A stretch of DNA of 64,000 nucleotides from Ravibacter sp964562455 (GTDB lineage: Bacteria > Bacteroidota > Bacteroidia > Cytophagales > Spirosomataceae). Location: assembly GCA_964562455.1 (NCBI GenBank), contig CAZLTN010000016.1, positions 20,120 to 84,119 on the forward strand, in the 5' to 3' direction. A model generated the notes under the pieces. It worked only from the letters and a program-made list of their open reading frames with translations. It had not been told where the DNA came from and did no database searches. Made by a program: the position numbers and the translations under genes. This document shows, one piece after another, positions 46,020-53,619 of the stretch; position 1 is the first letter of the stretch, and each line of letters opens with the position of its first letter.

Positions 46020-46738
46020 ACCTGCGAAAAAATTTGCAATGAAAAAAAAGAAATTAATAACCTGTCGCTCCAGGAGATCGTCGCCGCTATCATAGTGATA
46101 AAGCCGTTTTCACGCAGGGAACGCCTTAATATCGAAAGGACTTTCGTGATATGCCCTTCTATCGTTTTGGTCGAGAGGTTTAGCTCATCTGCAATGACCT
46201 GGTTTTTCTTACCTTCAAACCGGCTCATAATGAAGACCTTCTGGCTTTGCGGCGGTATGGCTTTCAGAATATCCTCGATCTTGGTCTGTAGCTCGTGATA
46301 CTGCAGCAGTTGCTGCGGGGAACCGGAATTTTCGGGCCCGTCCGGCAAATCCACAGGCACTGCTACCGGCTCTTTCCCGAACTCGCTTCTCAGGTAGGCA
46401 AAAGCAGCATGCCGGACCGTTGTAAAGAGATAAGCCCTGTAAGAAGTTTCTACCGATCGGTAAATTTTATGCTGCAGGAACCGGCTGAACACCTCCATCA
46501 CAATGTCTTCAGCAACGGCTCTCGAGTAAACGAACCGTACCGCGTGACTGCACAGAGACTGGTAATAGCGTTTAAATAACAATTCACACCCCTTCTGATG
46601 ATCGGTTTCAAAGCTCCGCCGGATAATCACTTCATAGTCGATTATTCCTCCGGTGCTTCCTCTGATACCGATCCCGGGGGTATTCTCCCCTTCATTTCCC
46701 GATGTTTTTGATTCGTTAGGGTCCACTAGCCTGATCAA
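46016..46738 (-). CDS. RNA polymerase ECF sigma factor (cassette C)
   Basis: 240 residues if the TTG at 46738 is the start. The conserved region begins only near residue 40 (DYEVIIRRSFETDHQKGCEL), and a GTG at 46615 within that stretch is the alternative; no ATG is available. Region 2 (RAVAEDIVMEVFSRFL) and region 4 with its helix-turn-helix (IPPQSQKVFIMSRFEG, NQVIADELNLSTKTIEGHI) are clear. The C-terminus is a hydrophobic tail. It heads the operon that ends at 29608. Confidence 0.88.
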   Translation of the reverse strand: MIRLVDPNESKTSGNEGENTPGIGIRGSTGGIIDYEVIIRRSFETDHQKGCELLFKRYYQSLCSHAVRFVYSRAVAEDIVMEVFSRFLQHKIYRSVETSYRAYLFTTVRHAAFAYLRSEFGKEPVAVPVDLPDGPENSGSPQQLLQYHELQTKIEDILKAIPPQSQKVFIMSRFEGKKNQVIADELNLSTKTIEGHITKVLSILRRSLRENGFITMIAATISWSDRLLISFFSLQIFSQV

Positions 46739-47142
46739 TAAAGTGAATACTGTCCGAGACTTCTGACCTCTATGAGTATTTTTCGTATCCTTTACCCTTG
46801 GTCAATTTCGTCTTTTTTTAAGATTTTTTTATAAAAAAGCTTTAACCGCATTGATATGAGGTTTTTTAGCCGGCTTTCCCGGACAGCGTGTACGGAATTA
46901 TTACGCAATACCGGCTTGTGCGGGCCAGTGAAAAAGCGGTTTGCAGTTCGGCCGGGTTTTTACCCTTTTCAACCAATGTCCCCGGCAGGTCCGCCAGATA
47001 AATTTTCAGGCTGTAGGCGAATCTCCTACTTTCGGGCGTTAACGTATATCCACATCACCCAAAGCCCGGGATCAGCATAACGCTATTACCCGCCATAAGG
47101 TAATCATCACACGGTGATTTGTTGTTTCTACATACTATAGCC

Positions 47143-47178
47143 GGGAAGAGGTTCTGTCGCAGACCTCTTCCCTTTTTT
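47143..47178 (+). terminator. Orphan Rho-independent terminator
   Basis: GGGAAGAGGT (47143-47152) and ACCTCTTCCC (47163-47172) form a perfect 10-bp stem, extended inside by CTG/CAG around a TCG loop. Six T follow. No plus-strand gene lies upstream for which it would serve, so it may end a small RNA. Confidence 0.75.
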
Positions 47179-47253
47179 CGCGTATGCTGCGGGAAACCCT
47201 CAGATACTTTCTGCCATATATATCTATACTTTTTTGTCACTTCCCCCTCGAAA

Positions 47254-47297
47254 ATTCACGTTTTTACGGGAGTGCGGATGATTTCTAAAACGTGAAT
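47254..47297. promoter_or_regulatory. Perfect 11-bp inverted repeat, candidate operator of the alpha/beta hydrolase gene
   Basis: ATTCACGTTTT (47254-47264) and AAAACGTGAAT (47287-47297) are exact inverted copies with a 22-bp spacer, 76 bp before the hydrolase ATG. The right arm runs into AATATTTG (47295-47302), one base off a Bacteroidota -7 box. A regulator bound to both arms would cover this promoter. Confidence 0.5.
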
Positions 47298-47372
47298 ATT
47301 TGCAGCGTCACTATATCCACATAAAAACAGGCATCGGGGCTTCCTTGCGAATCCCGTTGCCTTGCCACAAAC

Positions 47373-48221
47373 ATGAAAAAAATACAAATTACAGCCGCTG
47401 ACGGCTACAAGCTCAGCGCGCTTTTCTCAGAGCCGGCGGGCAGCAGCGCCGGAACTATTGTGATCAGCTCTGCAACCGGCGTAAAAAAAGAGTTTTATAT
47501 CAATTTTGCTACTTTTCTGGTAGATCAGGGATATACTGTGCTCCTTTACGACTACAGGGGAATTGGTGAGTCCGCGCCAACCGATCTTCGCCAGATGGAG
47601 GATTATATGCACGAATGGGGAACCAAAGATATGAACGCGGTGGTCAACTACCTGGTATATGAAAAACAACTGAATCAACTGATATGGCTGGGGCACAGTG
47701 TGGGCGCGCAACTGGTGGGTTTTCTTGAAAACCCCCGGTATATCAGCAAAGTGATCTCGGTCAGTTCGGCTCTTGGTTACTGGGGATATTTCCCTTTCCC
47801 GATGAAATGGCTTGTCTGGATGTTATGGTATTTTGGCGGTCCGATTATGATCAAATTATTCGGCTACGGAATGATGACAAAGATCGGATGGGGAGAGAAC
47901 CTGCCCCGGAACATGCTGCTCGAATGGCGCGAATGGTGTCTCAACCGCTTCTATTTTAAAGATTCGCTAAAAAGAATACTTCAGACCGAAAAGTTTTCTA
48001 ATTTCACTGCCCCTATTACTGCGGTTTATACCAGCGACGACTTCATCGCCAACGATACGACTGTGCCGCTGATGATGAAATTCTTTCCTAATGCTCCACA
48101 GCAAATCCTGAAACTATCTATAAAAGGGCGGGTCAGGGGGAAAGTAGGGCATACGGGTATTTTCAGGAAAAAATTTAGTCAGGACTTCTGGCCTTTGCTG
48201 CTGGATCTGATTAAAAAATAA
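47373..48221 (+). CDS. Alpha/beta hydrolase (serine hydrolase, cytoplasmic)
   Basis: 282 residues without a signal peptide. The nucleophile elbow GHSVG is at 107-111 (Ser109), the likely acid is in VYTSDDFIAND and the catalytic His is about 260 (GKVGHTGIF). DYRGIGESAP marks the oxyanion strand. It belongs to the family of small uncharacterised serine hydrolases often annotated as serine aminopeptidase S33-like. The region WLVWMLWYFGGPIMIKLFGYG forms a hydrophobic cap, suggesting a lipid-like substrate. It stands alone, 81 bp ahead of a histidine kinase gene, behind an 11-bp palindrome. Confidence 0.82.
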   Translation: MKKIQITAADGYKLSALFSEPAGSSAGTIVISSATGVKKEFYINFATFLVDQGYTVLLYDYRGIGESAPTDLRQMEDYMHEWGTKDMNAVVNYLVYEKQLNQLIWLGHSVGAQLVGFLENPRYISKVISVSSALGYWGYFPFPMKWLVWMLWYFGGPIMIKLFGYGMMTKIGWGENLPRNMLLEWREWCLNRFYFKDSLKRILQTEKFSNFTAPITAVYTSDDFIANDTTVPLMMKFFPNAPQQILKLSIKGRVRGKVGHTGIFRKKFSQDFWPLLLDLIKK

Positions 48222-48302
48222 AAGTAGTCCGACAGACCAGGACAGGCGATTTCAGATTAAATAAAGCACCCGACTCCGACGCGGGGAACAGAGGCAGACA
48301 AG

Positions 48303-50330
48303 ATGCGTTTCAACTGGTTCCTATTCATTATGCTGCTGGCCGGCCTGACTTGCCCTAACGGCACCCTGTTAAAGGCGCAAGACCCGGGCGGCCTGCCTCT
48401 TTTTACGAAGAAAAAGGAGGAAGCGCTTGCCCGGCTAAAGAAACAGGCGAAAGCGGATACGGCGCGCGCCAACGCCCTTGTCCGTTTATTGGCTACGGCC
48501 ACATTTCAGAAAGAGCATGGGGAGCTGCTTCCTTACGGGGAAGAGCTGATGCAGCTTAGCCGCAGGCTCGGGTACCCATTCGGGTTAGCACAAGGATATT
48601 TTGCTGCAGCAAATTACCTGAAAAGCACTTCGGAATATGCAAAAGCGTTGTCGTACTATGATTCGACCCTGTCTGTTATCAGCCGTTCTGACGATCCACG
48701 CCTTGTCCGGCTGAAGCCTTCCGTTTTCGAACGGCAGGGGATGATCTTTTTTACACAGGAAAACTATTATCCCGCCCTGAATTCCTTCTTCGAAATACTA
48801 AAACTGAATGACGGCGTCTCGATGGAACAATTGGAAAGGGCATACAATTTTATAGCCGAATCCTATTATCACCTGAATAATCTGGGAAAGGCCGCCGAGT
48901 TCTCGCTTAAAAACATAGAATTGGTGGAGAGCGATTCTTCTTCAGGTAAAATGACGTCCTCGGCTTACCTGATGTACATAAACATTTGCCTGGCCAGAAA
49001 CGACCTGTCTTCCGCGGGATTGTATCTTGAGAAACTGCAGCCCTATACCGAGGATCCCCGGCAGATACTGGTAAGCTACGGCTACTACCTCAAAAAAGGG
49101 CAGCTTTGCTACGACCTCCGCGACTTTAAAAACGCCTATTCCAATTATAGAAAAGCGCATGCCCTGGCAGTTTCCAGCGGACATTCCGGCAGCATATCAG
49201 CTTCGCTATCTTTTCTTTCCAGGACAGCCTCCCGATTGGGGCTCCATGAAGAAGCGGGGAGCTATGCAATGGAAAATCTGGCCCTGGCAGAAAATCTGGC
49301 CCCTTCTACGCCCAAGATAGAAGCCCTTATGAACCTTGCAACGTATTATCACGCCACGGGAGATGACGGACGGGCCTTCGGGCTGGCATCGAGGGCCATG
49401 GAGCTTAAGGATACCATGATAGCGGAAATCAACCTCAGGCAGGTAAACCTGCTGGGGGCTATTTATGAACGTGAAACACAGCAACGCCAGATCTCCGGCC
49501 TCCTGCTTCAAAAGGAGCAACAGGAGGCGATGGCAAGGCAAAGCCGTCTTTTTAATAAGGTTTTTGCAGTCTTCATTGTCATGTTACTGATATTCGGCTA
49601 TCTCGGTTTCACAAACTTTCGCAAAGGACAATTACTCGCACAAAAGCAGCAGGAATTACAGCAGCAGAAGATCATCGAGCTGGAAAAAGACCGGCAATTG
49701 GTGGGTGTTCAGGCAATGATGAAAGGACAGGAAGAAGAGCGTTGCCGGATCGCGAAAGACCTTCATGACAGCTTCAGCGGGCTGCTTTCAGGGGCCAAAA
49801 TGTCTTTTCTGAACGTCAGGGAACGGATAGCCATGTCGGACGAAGACAGGATCCTGTTTGAAAGATCACTTAGCATACTCGACAATACGATCGGCGATCT
49901 CAGGAAGGTGGCGCACAACCTGATGCCCGAAGCGCTTGTCAAATTCGGGCTTCACGATGCGCTGAGGGATTTTTGTGACTACATACAGGATACTACGGGC
50001 CTGCGGATACTGTTTCAGGAAGTTGGCGGGCCGCAAAAGCTGGACAGCACAGCGGAGATGTTTATCTATCGCATTGTACAGGAACTGGTCAATAATGTCG
50101 TCAGGCATGCCGCGGCAAGCCAGGTGATCGTCCAGGTTGCCATGGCTCCCGGAAAGACTGAAATTACCGTGGAAGACGATGGAAGCGGGTTTGACCCGGC
50201 CATCCTGGAAACGACGAAAGGCGCGGGCCTGGCCAATGTCCGCTACCGGGTGCAAAGCCTGAACGGTAAAACGGATATCGTCTCGATGCCCGGAAGGGGG
50301 ACATCCGTCAATATTGAGCTTATAACCTGA
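48303..50330 (+). CDS. Sensor histidine kinase with periplasmic TPR repeats (HisKA_3/NarX type)
   Basis: 675 residues. A signal peptide (MRFNWFLFIMLLAGLTCPNG) is followed by helical TPR-like repeats (about 60-390), one membrane segment (about 417-437, VFAVFIVMLLIFGYLGF), a coiled coil, and the kinase core. Phospho-accepting His488 lies in RIAKDLHDSFSGLL. The ATPase domain follows (ELVNNVVRHAAAS near 592, DDGSGFDPA near 624, GAGLANVRYRV). It should phosphorylate the LuxR-type regulator encoded 8 bp downstream. The signal sensed is unknown. Confidence 0.92.
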   Translation: MRFNWFLFIMLLAGLTCPNGTLLKAQDPGGLPLFTKKKEEALARLKKQAKADTARANALVRLLATATFQKEHGELLPYGEELMQLSRRLGYPFGLAQGYFAAANYLKSTSEYAKALSYYDSTLSVISRSDDPRLVRLKPSVFERQGMIFFTQENYYPALNSFFEILKLNDGVSMEQLERAYNFIAESYYHLNNLGKAAEFSLKNIELVESDSSSGKMTSSAYLMYINICLARNDLSSAGLYLEKLQPYTEDPRQILVSYGYYLKKGQLCYDLRDFKNAYSNYRKAHALAVSSGHSGSISASLSFLSRTASRLGLHEEAGSYAMENLALAENLAPSTPKIEALMNLATYYHATGDDGRAFGLASRAMELKDTMIAEINLRQVNLLGAIYERETQQRQISGLLLQKEQQEAMARQSRLFNKVFAVFIVMLLIFGYLGFTNFRKGQLLAQKQQELQQQKIIELEKDRQLVGVQAMMKGQEEERCRIAKDLHDSFSGLLSGAKMSFLNVRERIAMSDEDRILFERSLSILDNTIGDLRKVAHNLMPEALVKFGLHDALRDFCDYIQDTTGLRILFQEVGGPQKLDSTAEMFIYRIVQELVNNVVRHAAASQVIVQVAMAPGKTEITVEDDGSGFDPAILETTKGAGLANVRYRVQSLNGKTDIVSMPGRGTSVNIELIT

Positions 50331-50338
50331 GCATATCT

Positions 50339-50959
50339 ATGATCAGCGTCTACATTGTCGACGATCACGCGGTAGTGATAGAAGGCATTTATTCCATGCT
50401 TCAGAACGAAAAGGATATTACCCTGGCCGGGTATGCCTCCAACGCGGAGAATTGCCTTCACTTCCTTGGGTACCGGAATACGGATGTAATCCTGATGGAT
50501 ATCAGCCTGCCGGAAATTAGTGGTATCGATCTATGCAGGGAAGTGAAAAAAAAATGGCCCGAAGTGATCGTGCTGGCGCTGAGCACTTTTAGCCAGGGCA
50601 GCTATGTCCGGAAGATGATGGAAGCAGGGGCCGCAGGATATCTTTTAAAAAATGCCGGTAAGCATGAGCTCATAGATGCTATTCATTCGGTAGTGGCCGG
50701 TAAAACCTACCTGAGCGCTGACGCCCGCCAGGCCCTGAAAGTGGATACCCGCACGCTGAACGCTATGCCTCAGCTTACACGACGGGAAAAAGAAGTGCTC
50801 AGCCTCATCGCAAAAGGACTGACCAACTCCCAGATGGCCGAAAGGCTGTTTATCAGTGCCGATACCGTAGACAGCCACCGCAAGAACCTTCACACGAAGC
50901 TCAACGTGAAAAATACAGCCATGCTGATCCGTCTTGCATTGGAGAATGGCCTGATCTGA
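50339..50959 (+). CDS. NarL/LuxR-family response regulator
   Basis: 206 residues. The receiver domain (1-120) has the acid pocket Asp8-Asp9 and phospho-acceptor Asp54 (VILMDISLPE). The LuxR-type helix-turn-helix covers about 140-200 (LTRREKEVLSLIAKGLTN, AERLFISADTVDSHRKNL). Eight bases separate it from the histidine kinase gene, so the two form a two-component system. Its target genes are not evident; the lipoprotein gene 56 bp downstream is a candidate. Confidence 0.94.
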   Translation: MISVYIVDDHAVVIEGIYSMLQNEKDITLAGYASNAENCLHFLGYRNTDVILMDISLPEISGIDLCREVKKKWPEVIVLALSTFSQGSYVRKMMEAGAAGYLLKNAGKHELIDAIHSVVAGKTYLSADARQALKVDTRTLNAMPQLTRREKEVLSLIAKGLTNSQMAERLFISADTVDSHRKNLHTKLNVKNTAMLIRLALENGLI

Positions 50960-51015
50960 TACAAGAAAAAACGCCGGAGACACCCATATTCTACAATTTA
51001 TCCAGTATTACCGAA

Positions 51016-52116
51016 ATGAAAAAGTTTGCGGTCCTCTTAATCGCTTCTCTCGCTTCATGTACCCACGACTCCGTAGCGCCTGCACCTGAAAGCGTTCAGA
51101 CAAACTTTTCCCCGGAGACCATTCATCTTGGAGAGGAAGGCCCGGAGAAGGCGGTCCCCATATTGTTTTCGAAAGAAACTCCCGGATCCGGAACTATCGG
51201 GATATCGATTTCTTCCGGTCTTGCAGCATACGGAGTGCATTTCACCACCATGCCGCAGGCTGTAAACGGGAAGATCCTGCTAAAAGCTGAAACGGGTAGG
51301 GAAAAGGTCGAGCTGACGGTCATTACCATCAATAATACGACGATCGACGGGCCGATAGAAGTAGATCTTACCATAGAGTCTACGGAGGGGCCTTTAAAAA
51401 AAGGAGATCTTCTGACTCAAAAGCTGGTGATTTCCGACGACGAAGCGGAGGGGGCCTCAAAGGGATATATCACTACCTGGGAGAACTGGAAATACAAAAG
51501 GTTTTTTAGTTACACCCCGGACGGCCGGATAGCCCAGATTTATTGGGAACAGCAGACTCCATATCCTCTCAGCGGACACTACGACTACTATTACAGGGAG
51601 AACGGGCAATTGGAAAAAATGAGTTCCCCGGATTTATCCGAAACCCGCTATTTCTACGAGAACGACCGGATCGTGAAAGAAGAAGAATACCGGCACGGCG
51701 TTTTGACCCGATTTGCAGATTATGGATACGATCCGGCCGGGAATGTTGCCAGCGCCCGGATTTACCAACGTACGCCTTCGGGGGAAATCGCACCGGTATC
51801 GCTGATCGAATACCTGTATTTCAGTGACGGCAACCTCTACAGGCAGCTCACTTATCTGCCTGGCTCTTCCGGGAATCCTGTCCTGCTGTCGGCGCGTACC
51901 TACGAAAATTACCTGGCGGCGGAAAATCCCTTCCCATTGGAGATATTACCCAATATCAGCGCGCAGCCCATGTTGCCGGGATCTTATACGCTGGAAGAAA
52001 ACGGAACAACGCTTCAATACAATTTTACCTATGAGTTTGACTCCGAAGGAAAGCCTGTAAAGCGGATAACTTCGTCCTCTACTGGCCCGGAAGTGTCGGT
52101 TTATCGGTATTTCTGA
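51016..52116 (+). CDS. Uncharacterised lipoprotein with YD-like tyrosine-rich repeats
   Basis: 366 residues with lipobox LASC (Cys15). Residues about 30-145 look like an Ig/Calx-beta-type beta domain. From about 155 to the end come Tyr-rich repeats with the pattern Y-x-Y-D-x-x-G-x-L (DYYYRENGQLEKM, RYFYENDRIVKEE, DYGYDPAGNVASA, YLYFSDGNLYRQL). These resemble RHS/YD repeats or the DUF4595-like wedge repeats of Bacteroidota lipoproteins. No catalytic motif is visible and the function is unknown. It is 56 bp downstream of the response regulator on the same strand. Confidence 0.75.
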   Translation: MKKFAVLLIASLASCTHDSVAPAPESVQTNFSPETIHLGEEGPEKAVPILFSKETPGSGTIGISISSGLAAYGVHFTTMPQAVNGKILLKAETGREKVELTVITINNTTIDGPIEVDLTIESTEGPLKKGDLLTQKLVISDDEAEGASKGYITTWENWKYKRFFSYTPDGRIAQIYWEQQTPYPLSGHYDYYYRENGQLEKMSSPDLSETRYFYENDRIVKEEEYRHGVLTRFADYGYDPAGNVASARIYQRTPSGEIAPVSLIEYLYFSDGNLYRQLTYLPGSSGNPVLLSARTYENYLAAENPFPLEILPNISAQPMLPGSYTLEENGTTLQYNFTYEFDSEGKPVKRITSSSTGPEVSVYRYF

Positions 52117-52124
52117 ACATAATA

Positions 52125-52727
52125 TTACCTGCCGGCTTCTCTGCCTTTGATAAGAAAATACCAGCCCAATTCCAGCGAATACCGGTTTACATCGTCCTGC
52201 GGAACTCCGTCAAAAGGCAGCATCCACCGCATACCTAAAAACTGGCCTTCCCTGATACGACGGCGCAAGGAATAGGATGCCGCCAGGAAGAAATTATTTT
52301 CTTTCAGGGTATAAGATTCGTCAATGCCCAGATCAGGATTATATAGCTTTTCCGAATAGCGTTCCAGGCGGATACCCGGATGAAAATGGAACCCGTGCAC
52401 CCATTTTCTTTCCCTGGTAGTATAGCCTGCCTGGAGCGCCAATACGCTTTCTTTATCATAGGGAAAGCTGATGTTTCGCTTATAACCGTATTTCCGGTCA
52501 GGCGCTCTGTACCAGACATTCCTTACGAGAACGGTGCCGCCCAGGTCCCATTGCTTCCATACCGGCAGCGAAAAACTTACTACAGGACCGAGTTCATATT
52601 CTTTGTGAAGGATAGCCAGGCCGGGGTTGGAAGAAAGGCCGACAGACAAGGTCAGGGGACGATGCGCCTGTTCCTGCGCCGGAAGATTGGCGGAAACAAG
52701 GATAGCTATAAATAGCAATGGCTTCAT
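52125..52727 (-). CDS. Small outer-membrane beta-barrel-like protein
   Basis: 200 residues with signal peptide MKPLLFIAILVSANLPAQEQ. The rest is alternating aromatic/polar strands (TLSVGLSSNPGLAIL, LGGTVLVRNVWY, FFLAASYSLRRRI, SLELGWYFLI), as in an 8-stranded barrel. No family was recognised. Eight copies of a heptamer lie 14-69 bp upstream of its start, and the gene converges with the lipoprotein gene at only 8 bp. Confidence 0.65.
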   Translation of the reverse strand: MKPLLFIAILVSANLPAQEQAHRPLTLSVGLSSNPGLAILHKEYELGPVVSFSLPVWKQWDLGGTVLVRNVWYRAPDRKYGYKRNISFPYDKESVLALQAGYTTRERKWVHGFHFHPGIRLERYSEKLYNPDLGIDESYTLKENNFFLAASYSLRRRIREGQFLGMRWMLPFDGVPQDDVNRYSLELGWYFLIKGREAGR

Positions 52728-52740
52728 CTATGTAAGAATA

Positions 52741-52796
52741 GTTGAGAGTTGAAAGTTGAAAGTTGAAAGTTGAGAGTTGAGAGTTGAGAGTTGAAA
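52741..52796. repeat. Heptanucleotide tandem repeat, 8 copies of GTTGARA
   Basis: Eight perfect head-to-tail 7-mers: GTTGAGA, three GTTGAAA, three GTTGAGA and a final GTTGAAA. On the minus strand it reads as TYTCAAC units. It lies between the start of the barrel gene (52727) and the end of the esterase gene (52837), both on the minus strand, so copy-number change would alter the barrel gene's leader. Confidence 0.9.
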
Positions 52797-52836
52797 AAAT
52801 GATCTTCTATGCCGCTTTCGCGATGGGCGGGTTGAT

Positions 52837-53619
52837 TCATCGTCGGTAAATATATTCCAGCCCTTCCGAAACCGCCGGGGCGATTACCCCGGAATGGTCT
52901 TTGTTACGGTAAACTCCCTCCTGCCAGGTAACACGCGGATAGTACCTTTCAAAAAGTCCGGTAAGATGCCGGCGTGTAGTGTGAAAACCGCCGGTTTCCA
53001 GCGAGCCGGCAGCTATGAACACCCTGGCTTCCGGAACGGCACTCTGCAGGCGCGCCGCTGATTCTATTCCAAAAATCGCCTGCTCATCCCACATCAGCGA
53101 CGGACTGATCAACAGATAGTTGTCAAAAAGTCCGGGCTTCTTTAAAAACAGGTAGGTGCCGAACAGGCCGCCCAGCGAATGGCCGCAAAAGGTCAACGCT
53201 CCCGGAGCATTTGAAACGGCGTAATGCGTACGGAGATATCCAAGCACCTCTTCCCGGATAAAATCTGCGAAAGCTTCCGCATTACCGGTACCGACCAGAG
53301 CGGTAGCAGTCGGAGAAAAATCCTCTATCCGCCTGTTTTTTCCTTCATAACCTATACCCACCGTAATCAGCGTATTGTCAAGGTCCCTGCTTTTCAAAGC
53401 CTTCCCGATATCGGGTTTCATATAGGATACATCCGTATACAGCAACAATGAGTATCCTCCGGGCTTCCCCGCATCATAACTATCCGGCAGGCGAACGTCG
53501 ATCGTATATCCCGTGCCATAGGAAGCCGTGAGCACATGCGTATCTGCGGGGATATCCGATTCCCGGCAGGAAAGCAGCAGTACCAGGAGGACAAGCGTTC
53601 CTATATTTCTCAAAACCAT
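52837..53619 (-). CDS. Lipoprotein esterase of the alpha/beta hydrolase (IroE/Fes-like) fold
   Basis: 260 residues with lipobox LLSC (Cys18). The nucleophile elbow is Ser148 in CGHSLGGLFG, the likely His is 242 in NKDHSGV, and the acid is probably between them. The length and the LLISPSLMWDE segment fit the putative-esterase family related to enterochelin esterases. It is surface- or periplasm-anchored and may cut ester decorations. The start overlaps the end of the Wzi-like gene by 10 bp, so the two are co-expressed. Confidence 0.85.
   Translation of the reverse strand: MVLRNIGTLVLLVLLLSCRESDIPADTHVLTASYGTGYTIDVRLPDSYDAGKPGGYSLLLYTDVSYMKPDIGKALKSRDLDNTLITVGIGYEGKNRRIEDFSPTATALVGTGNAEAFADFIREEVLGYLRTHYAVSNAPGALTFCGHSLGGLFGTYLFLKKPGLFDNYLLISPSLMWDEQAIFGIESAARLQSAVPEARVFIAAGSLETGGFHTTRRHLTGLFERYYPRVTWQEGVYRNKDHSGVIAPAVSEGLEYIYRR

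Larger units (their letters stand above)
46739..47372. other. 634-bp gap with an orphan terminator and an operator-like palindrome
   Basis: No convincing protein gene is present. The left end is very T/A-rich (runs of T at 46812-46829) and must hold the cassette C promoter, although no clear TAnnTTTG box is seen there. A 74-codon plus-strand frame at 46856-47080 is rich in Arg, Pro and Cys and looks non-coding. A perfect terminator hairpin lies at 47143-47178 and an 11-bp inverted repeat at 47254-47297. Confidence 0.6.

Noticed and set aside
46856..47080. Small plus-strand gene of 74 codons before the orphan terminator
   Set aside because: Composition rich in Arg, Pro and Cys with no start signal or family; kept only as part of the small-RNA idea.
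52741..52796. CRISPR-like or mobile repeat array
   Set aside because: The 7-bp units are contiguous without spacers; it is a simple tandem repeat.
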